Under the pieces are notes generated by a model. The model was not told the DNA's origin and searched no databases. It saw only the letters and a program-made list of their open reading frames with translations. DNA of 64,000 nt from Streptomyces flavofungini (GTDB taxonomy: Bacteria > Actinomycetota > Actinomycetes > Streptomycetales > Streptomycetaceae), in assembly GCF_014650815.1 (NCBI RefSeq), contig NZ_BMVR01000001.1, positions 859,125 through 923,124 on the forward strand, in the 5' to 3' direction. Position 1 is the stretch's first letter; every line of letters starts with the position of its first letter. Positions 8,530-17,724 of the stretch are shown here, piece by piece. The translations under genes and the position numbers were made by a program.

Positions 8530-10241
8530 GGGCGGCGGGCGCCGCGGGTACGACGACGGCCGCTTCGAGCGCCTCGGGCACGACGGCGGCGCCCGGCCCG
8601 GGGGCCGCCGAAGCCGCCGGGGCCGCCTCGGCCACGACGTGGCGGCGGCACCGCGCCCGGCTCGGCGCGACCGCCACCGGGTTCGGCATCCGCTGGCACC
8701 CGAGCCCGTACCTCGTCCTCGGCGGGCTCTTCTGGCTGGTGATGTCGCTCGCGTACTGGCGGGTGCCGATCTGCTGCGACTTCGGCCAGCACGCGGCGGT
8801 CGTCGAACGCCTCAAGGACGACCTGCTGCACCCCCGGCACCCGATGGCCGACCTGCCGGGCGACGGCAGCGCGTACTACTCGCCGTACGCCGTCGCGCAG
8901 GCCCTGCTCGCCAAGGCGACGGGCCTCGCGGGCTGGCAGGTCGTCAAACTGTCGGGCCCGCTGAACCTGCTCGCCCTGCTCACCGGCATCGGCCGCTTCG
9001 TCCGCGTCCTCACGCCGCGCCCGTGGGCACCCGTCCTCGCCCTGTTCGCGATGGTCCTGCTGTGGGGCACGCGGATGGCCTGGTGGAGCGGCTACCTGGG
9101 CCTGATGTCGATGACGGGCAACCTCGGCTACCCGTCGACGTTCGGCATCGCGCTGATGTTCTGGGCGTGGGCGTGGGCGGGATCGCTGGCGGGGGCGCCG
9201 GGGGGCTGGTGGCCGTACGCGGGCCTGGGCGCCCTGTGCGGTCTGATCCTCCTGATCCACCCGATCACCTCGGTGGCGGCGGTGATCGGCGTGGCGGCGT
9301 TCGCGCTGCCGCGCTCGCGGTCACCGCTGCGGTGGGCGGTCACCGGGCTCACGGCCCTGGCGGTGGCCACCACCTGGCCGTACTTCAACCCGCTCACCCT
9401 GGTCGGAGACCAGTCCGTCGACTGGATCCACCGACAGCTCTACACCGACATGCCCCAGCGCTTCTGGCTGGCCGCCCTGGGCCTCCCGGCCCTGTTCCTG
9501 CGCTGGCGGCGCGACCGCAAGGACCCCCTGGTCCTGATGTTCGCCCTGGACTGCGCGGTGGTCGGCTACGGCTGGCTCAGCGGCCACTACACCTACGGCC
9601 GCATCCTCGGCCTCACCCTCGTCCCCCTCCAGTTCGCCCTGGCCGTCGAGTTGACGGCCCCCCGCACCTGGGGCAACCGCCGCGCCGCCCTCGCCGGGGC
9701 CACCGCGCTCGGCGCGTGCGTCGGCTTCGTCCAGATCCAGGCGGGCGCCGTCGTGCCCCGCACCCTCGATCCGATCGGCTTCGACCAGCCCCCGCGCTGG
9801 CCGAGCTACGCGTGGGCGGCAACCCACATGAACCGCGGCGACGTCGTCCTCACCGACGGCTACCGCCCCATGCGCTCGATGCCCGCGTTCGGCGTCAACC
9901 TGGTCGCGCCCGCCTGGCCGGACGCGTCCCTGGCGGAGTCCGTACGCAACGAGCGGCTGAGCGAGGTGCGCGCGTACCTCGACCCGGCCACCTCGGCCAC
10001 GGACCGCGCCGCCGTCGTCCGGCGTTACCACGTGCGCTGGCTCCTGGTCGCCCCGCAGCAGCCGCTGCCGCCGGAGGCGGTGGTGGTGTCGTGGAGCGCG
10101 CAGACCGGCGAGATCCTCGCGCGCGTGAGCGGCGGCAAACCTGTCGGCAGGCCCGCCGCCACGCCCTCCGTCACACCCGCCGCCACCGCCACCGGCACCC
10201 CGCCCGGCACCCGTCCGGCACTCCGTGACGAAGCCCCCTAA
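8526..10241 (+). CDS. multi-pass membrane protein, candidate GT-C type glycosyltransferase
   Basis: The start is the ATG in the ATGA overlap with the upstream fusion, giving 571 aa. After an Ala/Thr-rich cytoplasmic N-terminus come about ten hydrophobic segments. The first external loop carries CDFGQHAAVVERL, an acidic motif where GT-C enzymes keep their catalytic Asp, followed by YYSP and later YPSTF, RRDRKDPLVL and SGHYTYGR. The C-terminal about 150 residues form a soluble domain ending in RRYHVRW. The same order of motifs occurs in the gene at 30830, so the two are paralogues. GT-C enzymes use polyprenyl-phosphate sugars outside the membrane; that role is inferred from topology and neighbours. 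Function is not firmly assignable. Confidence 0.75.
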   Translation: MRAAGAAGTTTAASSASGTTAAPGPGAAEAAGAASATTWRRHRARLGATATGFGIRWHPSPYLVLGGLFWLVMSLAYWRVPICCDFGQHAAVVERLKDDLLHPRHPMADLPGDGSAYYSPYAVAQALLAKATGLAGWQVVKLSGPLNLLALLTGIGRFVRVLTPRPWAPVLALFAMVLLWGTRMAWWSGYLGLMSMTGNLGYPSTFGIALMFWAWAWAGSLAGAPGGWWPYAGLGALCGLILLIHPITSVAAVIGVAAFALPRSRSPLRWAVTGLTALAVATTWPYFNPLTLVGDQSVDWIHRQLYTDMPQRFWLAALGLPALFLRWRRDRKDPLVLMFALDCAVVGYGWLSGHYTYGRILGLTLVPLQFALAVELTAPRTWGNRRAALAGATALGACVGFVQIQAGAVVPRTLDPIGFDQPPRWPSYAWAATHMNRGDVVLTDGYRPMRSMPAFGVNLVAPAWPDASLAESVRNERLSEVRAYLDPATSATDRAAVVRRYHVRWLLVAPQQPLPPEAVVVSWSAQTGEILARVSGGKPVGRPAATPSVTPAATATGTPPGTRPALRDEAP

Positions 10242-10263
10242 TCGGATAATTTTCACTAAGCCC

Positions 10264-10279
10264 TAAAATTCCCCCTGTG
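10264..10279 (+). promoter_or_regulatory. probable leaderless promoter
   Basis: A TAAAAT -10 hexamer (10264-10269) lies exactly 7 nt before GTG 10277, and no Shine-Dalgarno sequence precedes that codon. This geometry is typical of Streptomyces leaderless mRNAs, where transcription starts at the first base of the start codon. The 35-nt gap is strikingly A/T-rich for this genome. No good -35 is seen. Confidence 0.55.
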
Positions 10280-11914
10280 GACCCCATCTCACCTCAAGAG
10301 CCCCAGATCACCGTCGTCGTGATCGGCTACGACGACGCCCCGCACATCGCCGACGCGGTGCGCTCCGCGCTCGCGCAGGGCCCCGTGGTGGGCGAGGTGA
10401 TCGCGGTCGACGACTGCTCGACGGACGACACCCCGGCCGTCCTCGCGGAACTGGCCGCCGCCGACGGGCGGGTGCGGGTCGTCCGGCGCACCGTGAACAG
10501 CGGCGGCTGCGGCGCCCCGCGCAACGACGGCGCGGCCGCGGCGACGCTGCCGTACCTGATGTTCCTGGACAGCGACGACGTGCTCGCGCCGGGCGGCGCG
10601 CGGGCGCTCCTGGACGCGGCGCTGCGGCACCGCGCGGAGGTCGCGTCGGGCCTGTGCGTGCGGCGCGAGCTGCCGTCGGGGCGCGAGACGCCCTGGCAGC
10701 CCGAGCTGTACCGCAAGGCCGCGCTGGTGGCACGCCCGGAGCTGCGCCCGCGCCTCGTGCACGACACGCTGTGCGTCAACAAGCTCTACCGCACGGACTT
10801 CCTGCGCGAGCACGGCATCCGCTTCCCCGAAGGCCGCTTCATCTACGAGGACTTCGTCTTCGGCGCCCGGGTCCTGGCCGCCGCGCCGCGCATCGCCCTG
10901 GTCCCGGACACCGTGTACGTGTGGCACGTGCGGCGCACCGCGGCCAAGCTGTCGATCTCCCTGGACCGCGCGGGCATCGAGAACTGGCGGGCCCGGATCA
11001 CCGCGCACCGCCAGGCCGTGGACATCCTGCGCGGCGCCGCCGACGGCGACAAGGTCCTCGCGCGGGCGGCCCGCGCCCAGTTCCTCGACCACGGCCTGCG
11101 CATGTACACGCGGGAGCTGCCCCAGCGCGGCGCGGAGTACCAGCGCGCGTGGTGGGCCGTCACCCGCGCCTACCTCGCCGAGTTCGACGAGGCCGACCTG
11201 GCCGCCGCCCCCGCCCCCGGCCGCGTCATCGCCCGGGTGGTCCTCGCCGCCGCCGAGCCACGCGACCTGGACCGCCTCAAGCAGGTCGCGGCGCGCCCGG
11301 CCCGGCTCGCCCCGCCGTACGCGCGCGCCGCCGACGACACCCCCGTCTGGTCGGCGGACCTGCCCCAGGTCACCCTGGAGCACCTGCTCGCGCGGCCGCT
11401 GCGGCTGCTGCCGCTCGCGGTGGACGCCGAACTGCGCCCGCGCGGGGGCGCGAGCGTGCTGCGGCTTCGCCTGCACGAGCTGTACGGGCGGGTCGCGGAG
11501 GCGGGCCCGGGTGTGGTCGACGTGGAGCTGACTCACCGGGGCGGCGGGCGGCCCGGGGTGCGGCGGTCGGCGGCGTTCACGGTCGAGGAGCCGGGGCGGA
11601 CGTGGGCGGCCGAGGTCCGGGTCGACCTCGCGGCGCTCGACGGGGACGTGTGGGACCTGCGCGTCCGGCTCCTGTTCGCGGACGGCACCGCGCGCGAGAG
11701 CACGGCGCGCGCGGTGGCCGGGCCCGGCCTGCTGCGCCGCACGGTGGTGCCGGGCGGACGGCACGGCGTGCTGCTCGTCCAGCCGTACGCGACGCAGGCC
11801 GGGAACCTGTCGGTGCGGCTCGCGCCGGGGCTGCGCGGGGTGGCGGCGGTGGCGCGGCGACGGCTCGCGCGGCTCGTGCGGAGGCTGCCGGGCGGGCGGG
11901 CCGACGGCCCCTGA
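10277..11914 (+). CDS. GT2 family glycosyltransferase with C-terminal beta-rich domain
   Basis: This 545-aa protein has a GT-A fold at the N-terminus (ITVVVIGYDDAPHIADA, VDDCSTDDTP, the signature NSGGCGAPRN and the DxD-like FLDSDDVLAP). The rest, from about 330, is a predicted beta-rich region ending in a basic Arg/Gly tail. It lies 35 nt after the membrane protein gene but seems to have its own leaderless promoter. The gene at 25342 shares NSGGC-x-APRN, the SDD motif and the overall layout, and is probably a paralogue. It likely adds a sugar to the wall polymer made by this cluster; donor and acceptor are unknown. Confidence 0.85.
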   Translation: MDPISPQEPQITVVVIGYDDAPHIADAVRSALAQGPVVGEVIAVDDCSTDDTPAVLAELAAADGRVRVVRRTVNSGGCGAPRNDGAAAATLPYLMFLDSDDVLAPGGARALLDAALRHRAEVASGLCVRRELPSGRETPWQPELYRKAALVARPELRPRLVHDTLCVNKLYRTDFLREHGIRFPEGRFIYEDFVFGARVLAAAPRIALVPDTVYVWHVRRTAAKLSISLDRAGIENWRARITAHRQAVDILRGAADGDKVLARAARAQFLDHGLRMYTRELPQRGAEYQRAWWAVTRAYLAEFDEADLAAAPAPGRVIARVVLAAAEPRDLDRLKQVAARPARLAPPYARAADDTPVWSADLPQVTLEHLLARPLRLLPLAVDAELRPRGGASVLRLRLHELYGRVAEAGPGVVDVELTHRGGGRPGVRRSAAFTVEEPGRTWAAEVRVDLAALDGDVWDLRVRLLFADGTARESTARAVAGPGLLRRTVVPGGRHGVLLVQPYATQAGNLSVRLAPGLRGVAAVARRRLARLVRRLPGGRADGP

Positions 11915-12004
11915 CGCGCCCCGTACCCGCGCTCTGCGACACTGCACGTCCGGGATGTCCGGGGTACATCCACGACGAACACGACACGACAGGACGAGTT
12001 GACC

Positions 12005-12991
12005 ATGACCTGGCTGATCACCGGCGGCGCGGGATACATCGGGGGACACGTCGTGCGCGCCATGGCGGAGGCGGGCGAGCGCACGGTGGTCTACGACGAC
12101 CTGTCGTCGGGCCTCGCCGAGCGCGTGCCGGAGGGTGTGCCCCTCGTCGTCGGCTCGACCCTGGACGCGGACCTGGTCGCGCGCGCCCTGCGGGACCACG
12201 CGGTCACAGGTGTCGTCCACCTGGCGGCGAAGAAGCAGGTCGGCGAGTCGGTCGAACAGCCGCTGCGCTACTACCGGGAGAACGTGGAAGGCCTCAGGGT
12301 CCTCCTGGAGGCGGTCGCGGACGCGCAGGTGCCGTCCTTCGTCCTCTCGTCGTCGGCAGCCGTGTACGGCATGCCGGATGTGGACCTGGTCACCGAGGAC
12401 ACGCCCTGCGTGCCGATGAGTCCGTACGGCGAGACGAAGCTCGCGGGCGAGTGGCTGACCCGCGCGGTGGGCCGCGCCACGGGCCTGCGCACGGCCTGCC
12501 TGCGGTACTTCAACGTGGCGGGCGCGGCGAGCCCCGACCTCGCCGACACCGGCGTGTTCAACCTCGTCCCGATGGTCTTCGAGAAGCTCACCGCGGGCGC
12601 CGCCCCCCGGATCTTCGGCGCCGACTATCCGACCCCGGACGGCACCTGCGTACGGGACTACATCCACGTCACGGACCTCGCCGAGGCCCATGTGGCCGCC
12701 GCCCGCCGCCTCGCGGGCGCGCCCGAGGCCACCGACCTGACCCTCAACGTCGGCCGCGGCGAGGGGGTTTCGGTGCGCGAGATGGTCGACCTGATCGCGG
12801 ACGTCACCGGGTACGACATCCCGGCGACGGTCACCGGGCGGCGCGCGGGCGACCCGGCGCGGGTGGTCGCCGCCGCCGACCGCGTCACCGCCGAGCTCGG
12901 CTGGTCGGCCAAGCGGGACGTGCGCGAGATGGTGGAGTCGGCCTGGGCGGGGTGGGTGCGCCGACACCCGGAGGCACGCACCGAACGGTAA
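12005..12991 (+). CDS. galE: UDP-glucose 4-epimerase
   Basis: This 328-aa short-chain dehydrogenase-type epimerase interconverts UDP-glucose and UDP-galactose using bound NAD. It has the N-terminal Rossmann motif TGGAGYIGGH (6-15), the Ser cluster SSSAAVYG (116-122) and the catalytic Y141-x3-K145 (YGETK). The ATG at 12005, 10 nt after AGGA, is preferred over an in-frame TTG at 11999. It follows the GT2 gene after about 90 nt on the same strand. It may supply UDP-galactose (or UDP-GalNAc) for the polymer. A second galE for the Leloir pathway would normally sit elsewhere in a Streptomyces genome, which fits a cluster-dedicated copy here. Confidence 0.92.
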   Translation: MTWLITGGAGYIGGHVVRAMAEAGERTVVYDDLSSGLAERVPEGVPLVVGSTLDADLVARALRDHAVTGVVHLAAKKQVGESVEQPLRYYRENVEGLRVLLEAVADAQVPSFVLSSSAAVYGMPDVDLVTEDTPCVPMSPYGETKLAGEWLTRAVGRATGLRTACLRYFNVAGAASPDLADTGVFNLVPMVFEKLTAGAAPRIFGADYPTPDGTCVRDYIHVTDLAEAHVAAARRLAGAPEATDLTLNVGRGEGVSVREMVDLIADVTGYDIPATVTGRRAGDPARVVAAADRVTAELGWSAKRDVREMVESAWAGWVRRHPEARTER

Positions 12992-13016
12992 GTACCCCAC
13001 TAAATAGTGAGTACTT
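12990..13016. promoter_or_regulatory. inverted repeat, candidate operator
   Basis: AAGTAC (12990-12995) and GTACTT (13011-13016) are inverted around a 15-nt A/T-rich core that itself contains ACTA-AA-TAGT. The site overlaps the galE stop and lies about 100 nt before the imine-reductase-like gene. GTAC-centred repeats of this kind resemble HxlR/MarR-type operators, but no such regulator is in the window. Confidence 0.4.
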
Positions 13017-13114
13017 GAGGAAACCCGCAGCAAGCTCCAGCCTGGGAACGAGGGGGCCGCGCCACCCGGTGCCCCCCCTCAACCCTCCCCGGAATCCCAG
13101 GAATTGGAGCACTC

Positions 13115-14011
13115 ATGCCCGAGCACGCCCGCACGCCCGTGACCATCGTGGGACTCGGCGCGATGGGCGCGGCCCTGGCGTCGGCGTACGTCGCGGCCGG
13201 GCACCCCACCACCGTGTGGAACCGCAGCCCGGAGAAGGCCGCCCCGCTGGTGGCGCAGGGTGCCGTGCACTTCCTCGACGTCCGCGACGCGATCGCCGCG
13301 AGCCCTCTGACCATCGCCTGCCTGACGACGTACGAAGCGACCCTGGCCGCCCTCGAACCGGCCGCCGCCGCGCTCGCCGGACGCACCCTCGTCACCGTCA
13401 ACTCCGGCATCCCGTCCGGCGCCCGCGCCATGGCCGACTGGGCCACCCGGCACGGCGCCCGCTTCCTGGACGGCGCCATCAAGAACGTCCCCGCGACCGT
13501 GGGCGCGGCCGACACCCTGCACTACTACAGCGGCGACCGCGCCCTCTTCGACGAGTACGAGGCCACGCTGCGGGTCATCGGCGGCGACACCGTGCACCTG
13601 GGCACCGAACCGGACCTCGCGGCGCTGTACGAGTCGGCCGTCGGCGGCACCCTGCTGCCCGCGCTGCTCGGCTTCTTCCAGGGCGCGGCGCTCGTCACGG
13701 CGCGCGGCCTGGAGGCCGGCACGATGGTGCCGTACACGCAGAAGTGGCTGGCCATGATCAGCTCGATGCTGCCGCACTACGCCGCCGAGATCGACCGGGG
13801 CGACTTCGGCGAACCCCAGTCGGCCGTCGGCATCTTCCACGCGGGCATGCCCGCCGAGACCCAGGTCGCCGCCGAGGCCGGGCTCGACACGCGCTGGCAC
13901 GAGCCGATGCACGCGCTCCTGGAGCGGGCGGTGGCGGAGGGCCGCGCGGACCAGAGCATCGCGGCCCTGGTGGAGGTGTTGCGCGCGCCCGCACGGGACG
14001 CGGTGGTGTAG
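13115..14011 (+). CDS. NAD(P)-binding imine-reductase-like dehydrogenase
   Basis: The protein is 298 aa, the usual length for the beta-hydroxyacid dehydrogenase/imine reductase superfamily. It has the dinucleotide motif GLGAMG (13-18) and then NRSPEKA, where an Asn-Arg-Ser pattern after beta-2 suggests NADPH preference. The C-terminal half is helical and includes LYESAVGG, which aligns with the region holding the active-site residue in imine reductases, and FFQGAALV. The catalytic lysine of hydroxyacid dehydrogenases is not evident at the expected place, which favours the imine reductase branch. It is probably monocistronic behind the repeat at 12990. The natural substrate is unknown, and it has no obvious link to wall polymers. 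Confidence 0.75.
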   Translation: MPEHARTPVTIVGLGAMGAALASAYVAAGHPTTVWNRSPEKAAPLVAQGAVHFLDVRDAIAASPLTIACLTTYEATLAALEPAAAALAGRTLVTVNSGIPSGARAMADWATRHGARFLDGAIKNVPATVGAADTLHYYSGDRALFDEYEATLRVIGGDTVHLGTEPDLAALYESAVGGTLLPALLGFFQGAALVTARGLEAGTMVPYTQKWLAMISSMLPHYAAEIDRGDFGEPQSAVGIFHAGMPAETQVAAEAGLDTRWHEPMHALLERAVAEGRADQSIAALVEVLRAPARDAVV

Positions 14012-14074
14012 CAGGCTGCACCCCCACCTCGGGGGCGTGCCCTCTCGTGGCCGAGGGGCCCGGATTCCTAGCGT
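14006..14074 (+). promoter_or_regulatory. promoter with 16-bp palindrome, copy 1
   Basis: The imperfect palindrome GTGTAGC-AG-GCTGCAC (14006-14021) overlaps the stop codon of the upstream gene. A TAGCGT -10 hexamer lies at 14069-14074. An almost identical arrangement is found at 19616-19684, with the same 63-nt distance from palindrome start to -10. It drives the ABC transporter genes and is probably bound by the response regulator encoded at 17725 (inferred). Confidence 0.6.
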
Positions 14075-14125
14075 TCTCAGTGGTAGGCGGCGGGTGCCGT
14101 GACAGTCACCGAGAGGGCGTACGGG

Positions 14126-14947
14126 ATGTTCAGGCGGCGCGGTCCGGCGCGGTTGGCGACGACGGGACGGGCGGGGAGCGGCGGCTCCGCCCTCGCGCCC
14201 GGCGGTGGCGCGCTCGCCCTCGACGGGGTCGGTCGTACGTACCGCGGCGGGGCCGTCGTCGCGCTGCACCCGACCGATCTGGCCGTGCCGCGTGGCCGGT
14301 TCGTCGCCGTCATGGGGCCCTCGGGGTCCGGCAAGTCGACGCTGCTCCAGTGCGCGGCCGGGCTCGACCGGCCGACGTCCGGGAGCGTCCGCGTGGAGGG
14401 CGTCGAGATCGGCTCGCTGAAGGAGGCCGCGCTGACGCGGCTGCGCCGGGAGCGGATCGGCTTCGTCTTCCAGGCGCACAACCTCGTGCCGTCGCTGAGC
14501 GTCGCGGAGAACGTGGCGCTGCCCCTGATGCTTGGCGGCGCCGACGGCACCGACGGGGCGACGGCGCGGCGCGCGGCGGTGGCCCTCGCCTCCGTCGGGC
14601 TCGGCGACCGCGCCGACGACCGCCCCACCGAACTCTCCGGCGGCCAGCAGCAGCGCGTCGCGATCGCCCGCGCCCTGGTCACCGACCCGGCCGTGGTCTT
14701 CGCCGACGAGCCCACCGGCGCCCTGGACCCGGCGACCGCCCACGACGTCCTCGCCCTCCTCCGCCAGGCCGTCGACCAGGACGGCCACACGGTCGTCATG
14801 GTGACCCACGACCCGGCCGCGGCGGCGTGGTGCGACGAGGCGGTGTTCCTCGCCCAGGGCCGCGTCGTGGCGGCGCTGCACCGACCGGACGCGGAACGGG
14901 TGCACGCGGTGATGCGACGACTGGGGCGCGGGGCGGTGGCGGCGTGA
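14126..14947 (+). CDS. ABC transporter ATP-binding protein, MacB/LolD type
   Basis: This 273-aa ATPase powers the FtsX-type permease encoded next. Walker A is GPSGSGKST (64-72), followed by the Q-loop region [14 protein letters not shown], the signature LSGGQQQR, Walker [13 protein letters not shown] and the switch HD in VTHDP. ALDP/TGALD features and its pairing with an FtsX permease place it in the MacB/LolD/FtsE group, which moves lipids, peptides or antibiotics outward or releases lipoproteins. ATG 14126 has GAGAGGG 8 nt upstream; an in-frame GTG at 14099 would add nine residues. The start of the permease gene overlaps its stop (GTGA). The promoter is shared with a small membrane protein gene across the two-component system. 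Confidence 0.88.
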   Translation: MFRRRGPARLATTGRAGSGGSALAPGGGALALDGVGRTYRGGAVVALHPTDLAVPRGRFVAVMGPSGSGKSTLLQCAAGLDRPTSGSVRVEGVEIGSLKEAALTRLRRERIGFVFQAHNLVPSLSVAENVALPLMLGGADGTDGATARRAAVALASVGLGDRADDRPTELSGGQQQRVAIARALVTDPAVVFADEPTGALDPATAHDVLALLRQAVDQDGHTVVMVTHDPAAAAWCDEAVFLAQGRVVAALHRPDAERVHAVMRRLGRGAVAA

Positions 14948-17619
14948 CGAAGCCCGCACCGGAGCCCACGCCCTGGCCCGAGCCCACGTCCTGGCCCGAG
15001 CCCACGCCCACACCCGAACCCACACCCTGGCCCGAGCCCACGCCCACACCCTGCGCCCCACCCACCCACAGGTCCCAGCCCGCCCCCAAAGTCACCACCC
15101 TCCTGGCCACCCGCGCCGCCCGCACCCACCGCAAGGCCTGGGCCGCCGTCTTCGCCGCTCTCGTCCTGACCTCCGCCCTCCTCGGCACCTTCGCCCTCGC
15201 GGTGACGTCGGCGGCCCTCGGCCACGCCCCCGTGGAGCGGTACGCCGCGGCCGACCTCGTGGTCGCCGGCGATCAGAACACCCGCTACACGGCCAAGCCC
15301 TGGGGCTCCGAACCGGAGACGCAGACCACGGGCCTGACCGAGCGGGTGCGGGTGCCGGAGGCCGCGCTCGGCGTGGTCGAGAGGGTCCCGGGCGTCGAGG
15401 CGGCCGTCGCCGACCGGGTGTTCCCGGTGGGGCTCAAGGGCGAGTCGGTCACCGGACGGCCCTGGGACGCGGCCCGGCTCGCGCCGTACGCGCTGCGGGA
15501 CGGCCGGGCGCCGGGGCGTCCGGGCGAGGTCGTCGTGGGCGCGGGCCGGGCCCGCACCGGCGACCGGGTGACGCTCCGCGTCGGCGGTGCGGACACCGCG
15601 TACCGCGTGGTGGGCGTGGCCGACGGGCCCGGCGCGGCCGTGTACTTCACCGCCGGGCGGGCCCGCGACCTGGCCGGACACGCGGGCACGGTCGACACCA
15701 TCGGCGTCGTGGCCGGGCCCGGCGTGAGCGCGGGCGAGCTGTACGGGCGGGTGCGGGACGCGGTGGACGAGGCGAAGCTGCGGGCCGCCGGTGACCGGGC
15801 CGACGGGGACGGCGCCGGGCTGCGGGTGCTGGCCGGGGACGGCAGGGGCGCCGCGGAGCAGCTGGCGGCGGCGCCCGCCCGTACGACCATGATGGAGATC
15901 CTCGGCGCGGTCGCCGGGACCGTGGTCATGATCGCCGCCCTGGTGGTGTCGTCGACGGTCGTGCAGGCGCTGCGCCAACGAAGCCACGAGCTGGGCCTGT
16001 TGCGGGCCGTGGGCGCGACGCCCCGGCAGCTGCGGGGCGCGGTGGGCCGCGAGGTGGGCCGGGTCGCGGTGGCCGCGTCGGCGGTGGGCGCCGTCCTCGC
16101 CGTACCCGCCTACCTGGGCCTGCGCGCACTCCTGGACGCACGCGGAGCCCTGGCGGGCGGCCTCCAGCTCCCGCTGCCGCCCTGGCTGTTGGCGGCGCCG
16201 CTGGTGACCGCCGCGGTGACGGTCCTCGTCGCCCGCCTGTCCGCCCTGTTCGCCGTCGGCCGCGCGGCGAAGGTACGTCCGGCGGAGGCGCTGCGCGAGT
16301 CACCGCCCGGAACCGCCCGCCGCGTCACCGGACTCGTCCTGCTCGGCGTCGGCGTGACCGCGGCGGGCGCGGCGGCGACGCAGCACGGCCAGGCGGCCGC
16401 GGCGGCGTCGAGCACGGCCGCCGTCTCGATGGTCATCGCGTGCGCGGTGCTCGGCCCGTGGATCGCGACGGGCGCGATGCGGGTCCTCGGCGCCCCGATG
16501 CGCCGCTTCGGCGGCCCCGGCGGGGGGCTGGCCGCCGCCAACTGCACGGCGGCGGCCGCCCGGCTGGGCGCGGCGATCACCCCGATCGTGCTGGTCACCG
16601 CGTTCTCCGTGGTCCAGCTCGCGGCGGGCGCCACGATCACGCACGAGGCGAAGGCGCAGGCGCGGGACATGGCCCGGGCGGATCTGGTGGTGCGGGCGGA
16701 CGGCGGCCTGCCGCGTGGCGCCCTCGACCGCATCCGGTCCGTGCCCGGCGTGTCCGCGGCGACCGAGGTGGTGCGCAGCACGGTGGTCCTCGCCCGCAAG
16801 GAGGCCGGCTCACCCGTGCTCGAACGCGTCCCCGTCCTCGGCGTCACCCCGCAGCGGCTGACCCGCACCCTCGACCCCGACGTCCGCGAGGGCACCCTCT
16901 CCGGCCTGCGCCCCGGCACCGTCGCCCTCTCCGCCGACCGCGCCCGCTCCCTCGGCGCGCGGCCCGGCTCGACGGTGGCGCTGCGCTTCGGCGACGGCAC
17001 GGCGGGGCGCCCGCGGGTGGTCGCGGTGTACGAACGGGGCCTGGGCGCGGGGGACTTCCTGCTCTCGCGGGACGAGGTGCTGCGGCACACGTCCGGTGCC
17101 GGGGCGGCCCGGGTGCTCGTGGCGACGGACGGCGGGGCGGGTACGGTACACGCGGTCGGCGCGGCCGTGCCCGGGGCCCGGGTGGACCAAGGCGCCGGGG
17201 CGGTGCGGGACGCGGCCCGCGTCGAGCCGGAGGACCGGGCCCTGGGCGAGGTCGTCAACGCGACGGCGGTCGGTGCGATCGGCGCCTTCACGGTCATCGC
17301 CGTCCTGAGCACCCTCACCCTGATCTCGATCGGCCGCCGCCCCGAACTCACCCTCCTGCGCCGGGCGGGCGCCGCCCGCGCCCAGCTCCGCCGCATGCTC
17401 CGCACGGAGGCCGCCGCGGTCGCCCTGACCGGCGTCGCCGTGGGCCTCGCGGTGGCCCTGATCCCCCTCCTCGCCTTCAGCCTCTCCGTCGCCGGCTCCC
17501 TGCCCTACCTCCCGCCGGTCCACCTGGCGTTGATCGTGGGGGTGGTCGGGGTGACGGCGCTCGCGGGGACGCTGCCGCCGGTGTGGCGGGTACTGCGGGG
17601 GCGGTATCCGACGGGGTGA
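14944..17619 (+). CDS. FtsX-type ABC transporter permease with proline-rich N-terminal repeat
   Basis: The 891-aa permease has two FtsX cores, the usual duplicated form in actinobacteria: one transmembrane segment, a large extracytoplasmic domain, three segments (around 315-430), then a repeat of that layout and a final three-segment core. Translation starts at GTG in a GTGA overlap with the ATPase. The first about 50 residues are unusual. Before the first membrane segment lie five tandem EPT(P/S)(W/T)P hexapeptides and more prolines, predicted cytoplasmic and disordered. The transporter faces a histidine kinase/response regulator pair across a terminator, an arrangement typical of antimicrobial-peptide or envelope-stress detoxification modules. 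The substrate is unknown. Confidence 0.88.
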   Translation: MTKPAPEPTPWPEPTSWPEPTPTPEPTPWPEPTPTPCAPPTHRSQPAPKVTTLLATRAARTHRKAWAAVFAALVLTSALLGTFALAVTSAALGHAPVERYAAADLVVAGDQNTRYTAKPWGSEPETQTTGLTERVRVPEAALGVVERVPGVEAAVADRVFPVGLKGESVTGRPWDAARLAPYALRDGRAPGRPGEVVVGAGRARTGDRVTLRVGGADTAYRVVGVADGPGAAVYFTAGRARDLAGHAGTVDTIGVVAGPGVSAGELYGRVRDAVDEAKLRAAGDRADGDGAGLRVLAGDGRGAAEQLAAAPARTTMMEILGAVAGTVVMIAALVVSSTVVQALRQRSHELGLLRAVGATPRQLRGAVGREVGRVAVAASAVGAVLAVPAYLGLRALLDARGALAGGLQLPLPPWLLAAPLVTAAVTVLVARLSALFAVGRAAKVRPAEALRESPPGTARRVTGLVLLGVGVTAAGAAATQHGQAAAAASSTAAVSMVIACAVLGPWIATGAMRVLGAPMRRFGGPGGGLAAANCTAAAARLGAAITPIVLVTAFSVVQLAAGATITHEAKAQARDMARADLVVRADGGLPRGALDRIRSVPGVSAATEVVRSTVVLARKEAGSPVLERVPVLGVTPQRLTRTLDPDVREGTLSGLRPGTVALSADRARSLGARPGSTVALRFGDGTAGRPRVVAVYERGLGAGDFLLSRDEVLRHTSGAGAARVLVATDGGAGTVHAVGAAVPGARVDQGAGAVRDAARVEPEDRALGEVVNATAVGAIGAFTVIAVLSTLTLISIGRRPELTLLRRAGAARAQLRRMLRTEAAAVALTGVAVGLAVALIPLLAFSLSVAGSLPYLPPVHLALIVGVVGVTALAGTLPPVWRVLRGRYPTG
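14962..15051 (+). repeat. 18-bp tandem repeat, 5 units, in permease coding sequence
   Basis: Five consecutive in-frame 18-bp units (such as GAGCCCACGCCCTGGCCC) start at 14962, 14980, 14998, 15016 and 15034 and encode [24 protein letters not shown] and EPTPTP. Units 3 and 5 are identical. The near-identity at DNA level points to recent slippage expansion. Confidence 0.9.
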
Positions 17620-17724
17620 GGCACGCGTGCCTCACCGGGGTGGGCCCGCCGAGGGCCCACCCCTTCCCCCGCCTCGGCCCGGGGCCTGTCCGACGGATCG
17701 GCGCGGCGTCCCGTCGGACGGGCC
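17616..17724. terminator. triple hairpin between convergent genes
   Basis: Three stems follow each other. The first is the perfect 20-bp palindrome at 17616-17635, which includes the permease stop. The second is an 11-bp perfect stem, 17637-17647 with 17653-17663, loop 5 nt. The third is a 14-bp stem with one wobble pair, 17683-17696 with 17711-17724, ending one base before the response-regulator stop codon. The array probably blocks read-through in both directions. Confidence 0.75.

Noticed and set aside
10654..14943. Long plus-strand frame continuous with the ABC permease
   Set aside because: Only the part from 14944 encodes the permease. The upstream part runs out of frame through the GT2, galE, dehydrogenase and ATPase genes and is Arg/Pro/Gly-rich noise.
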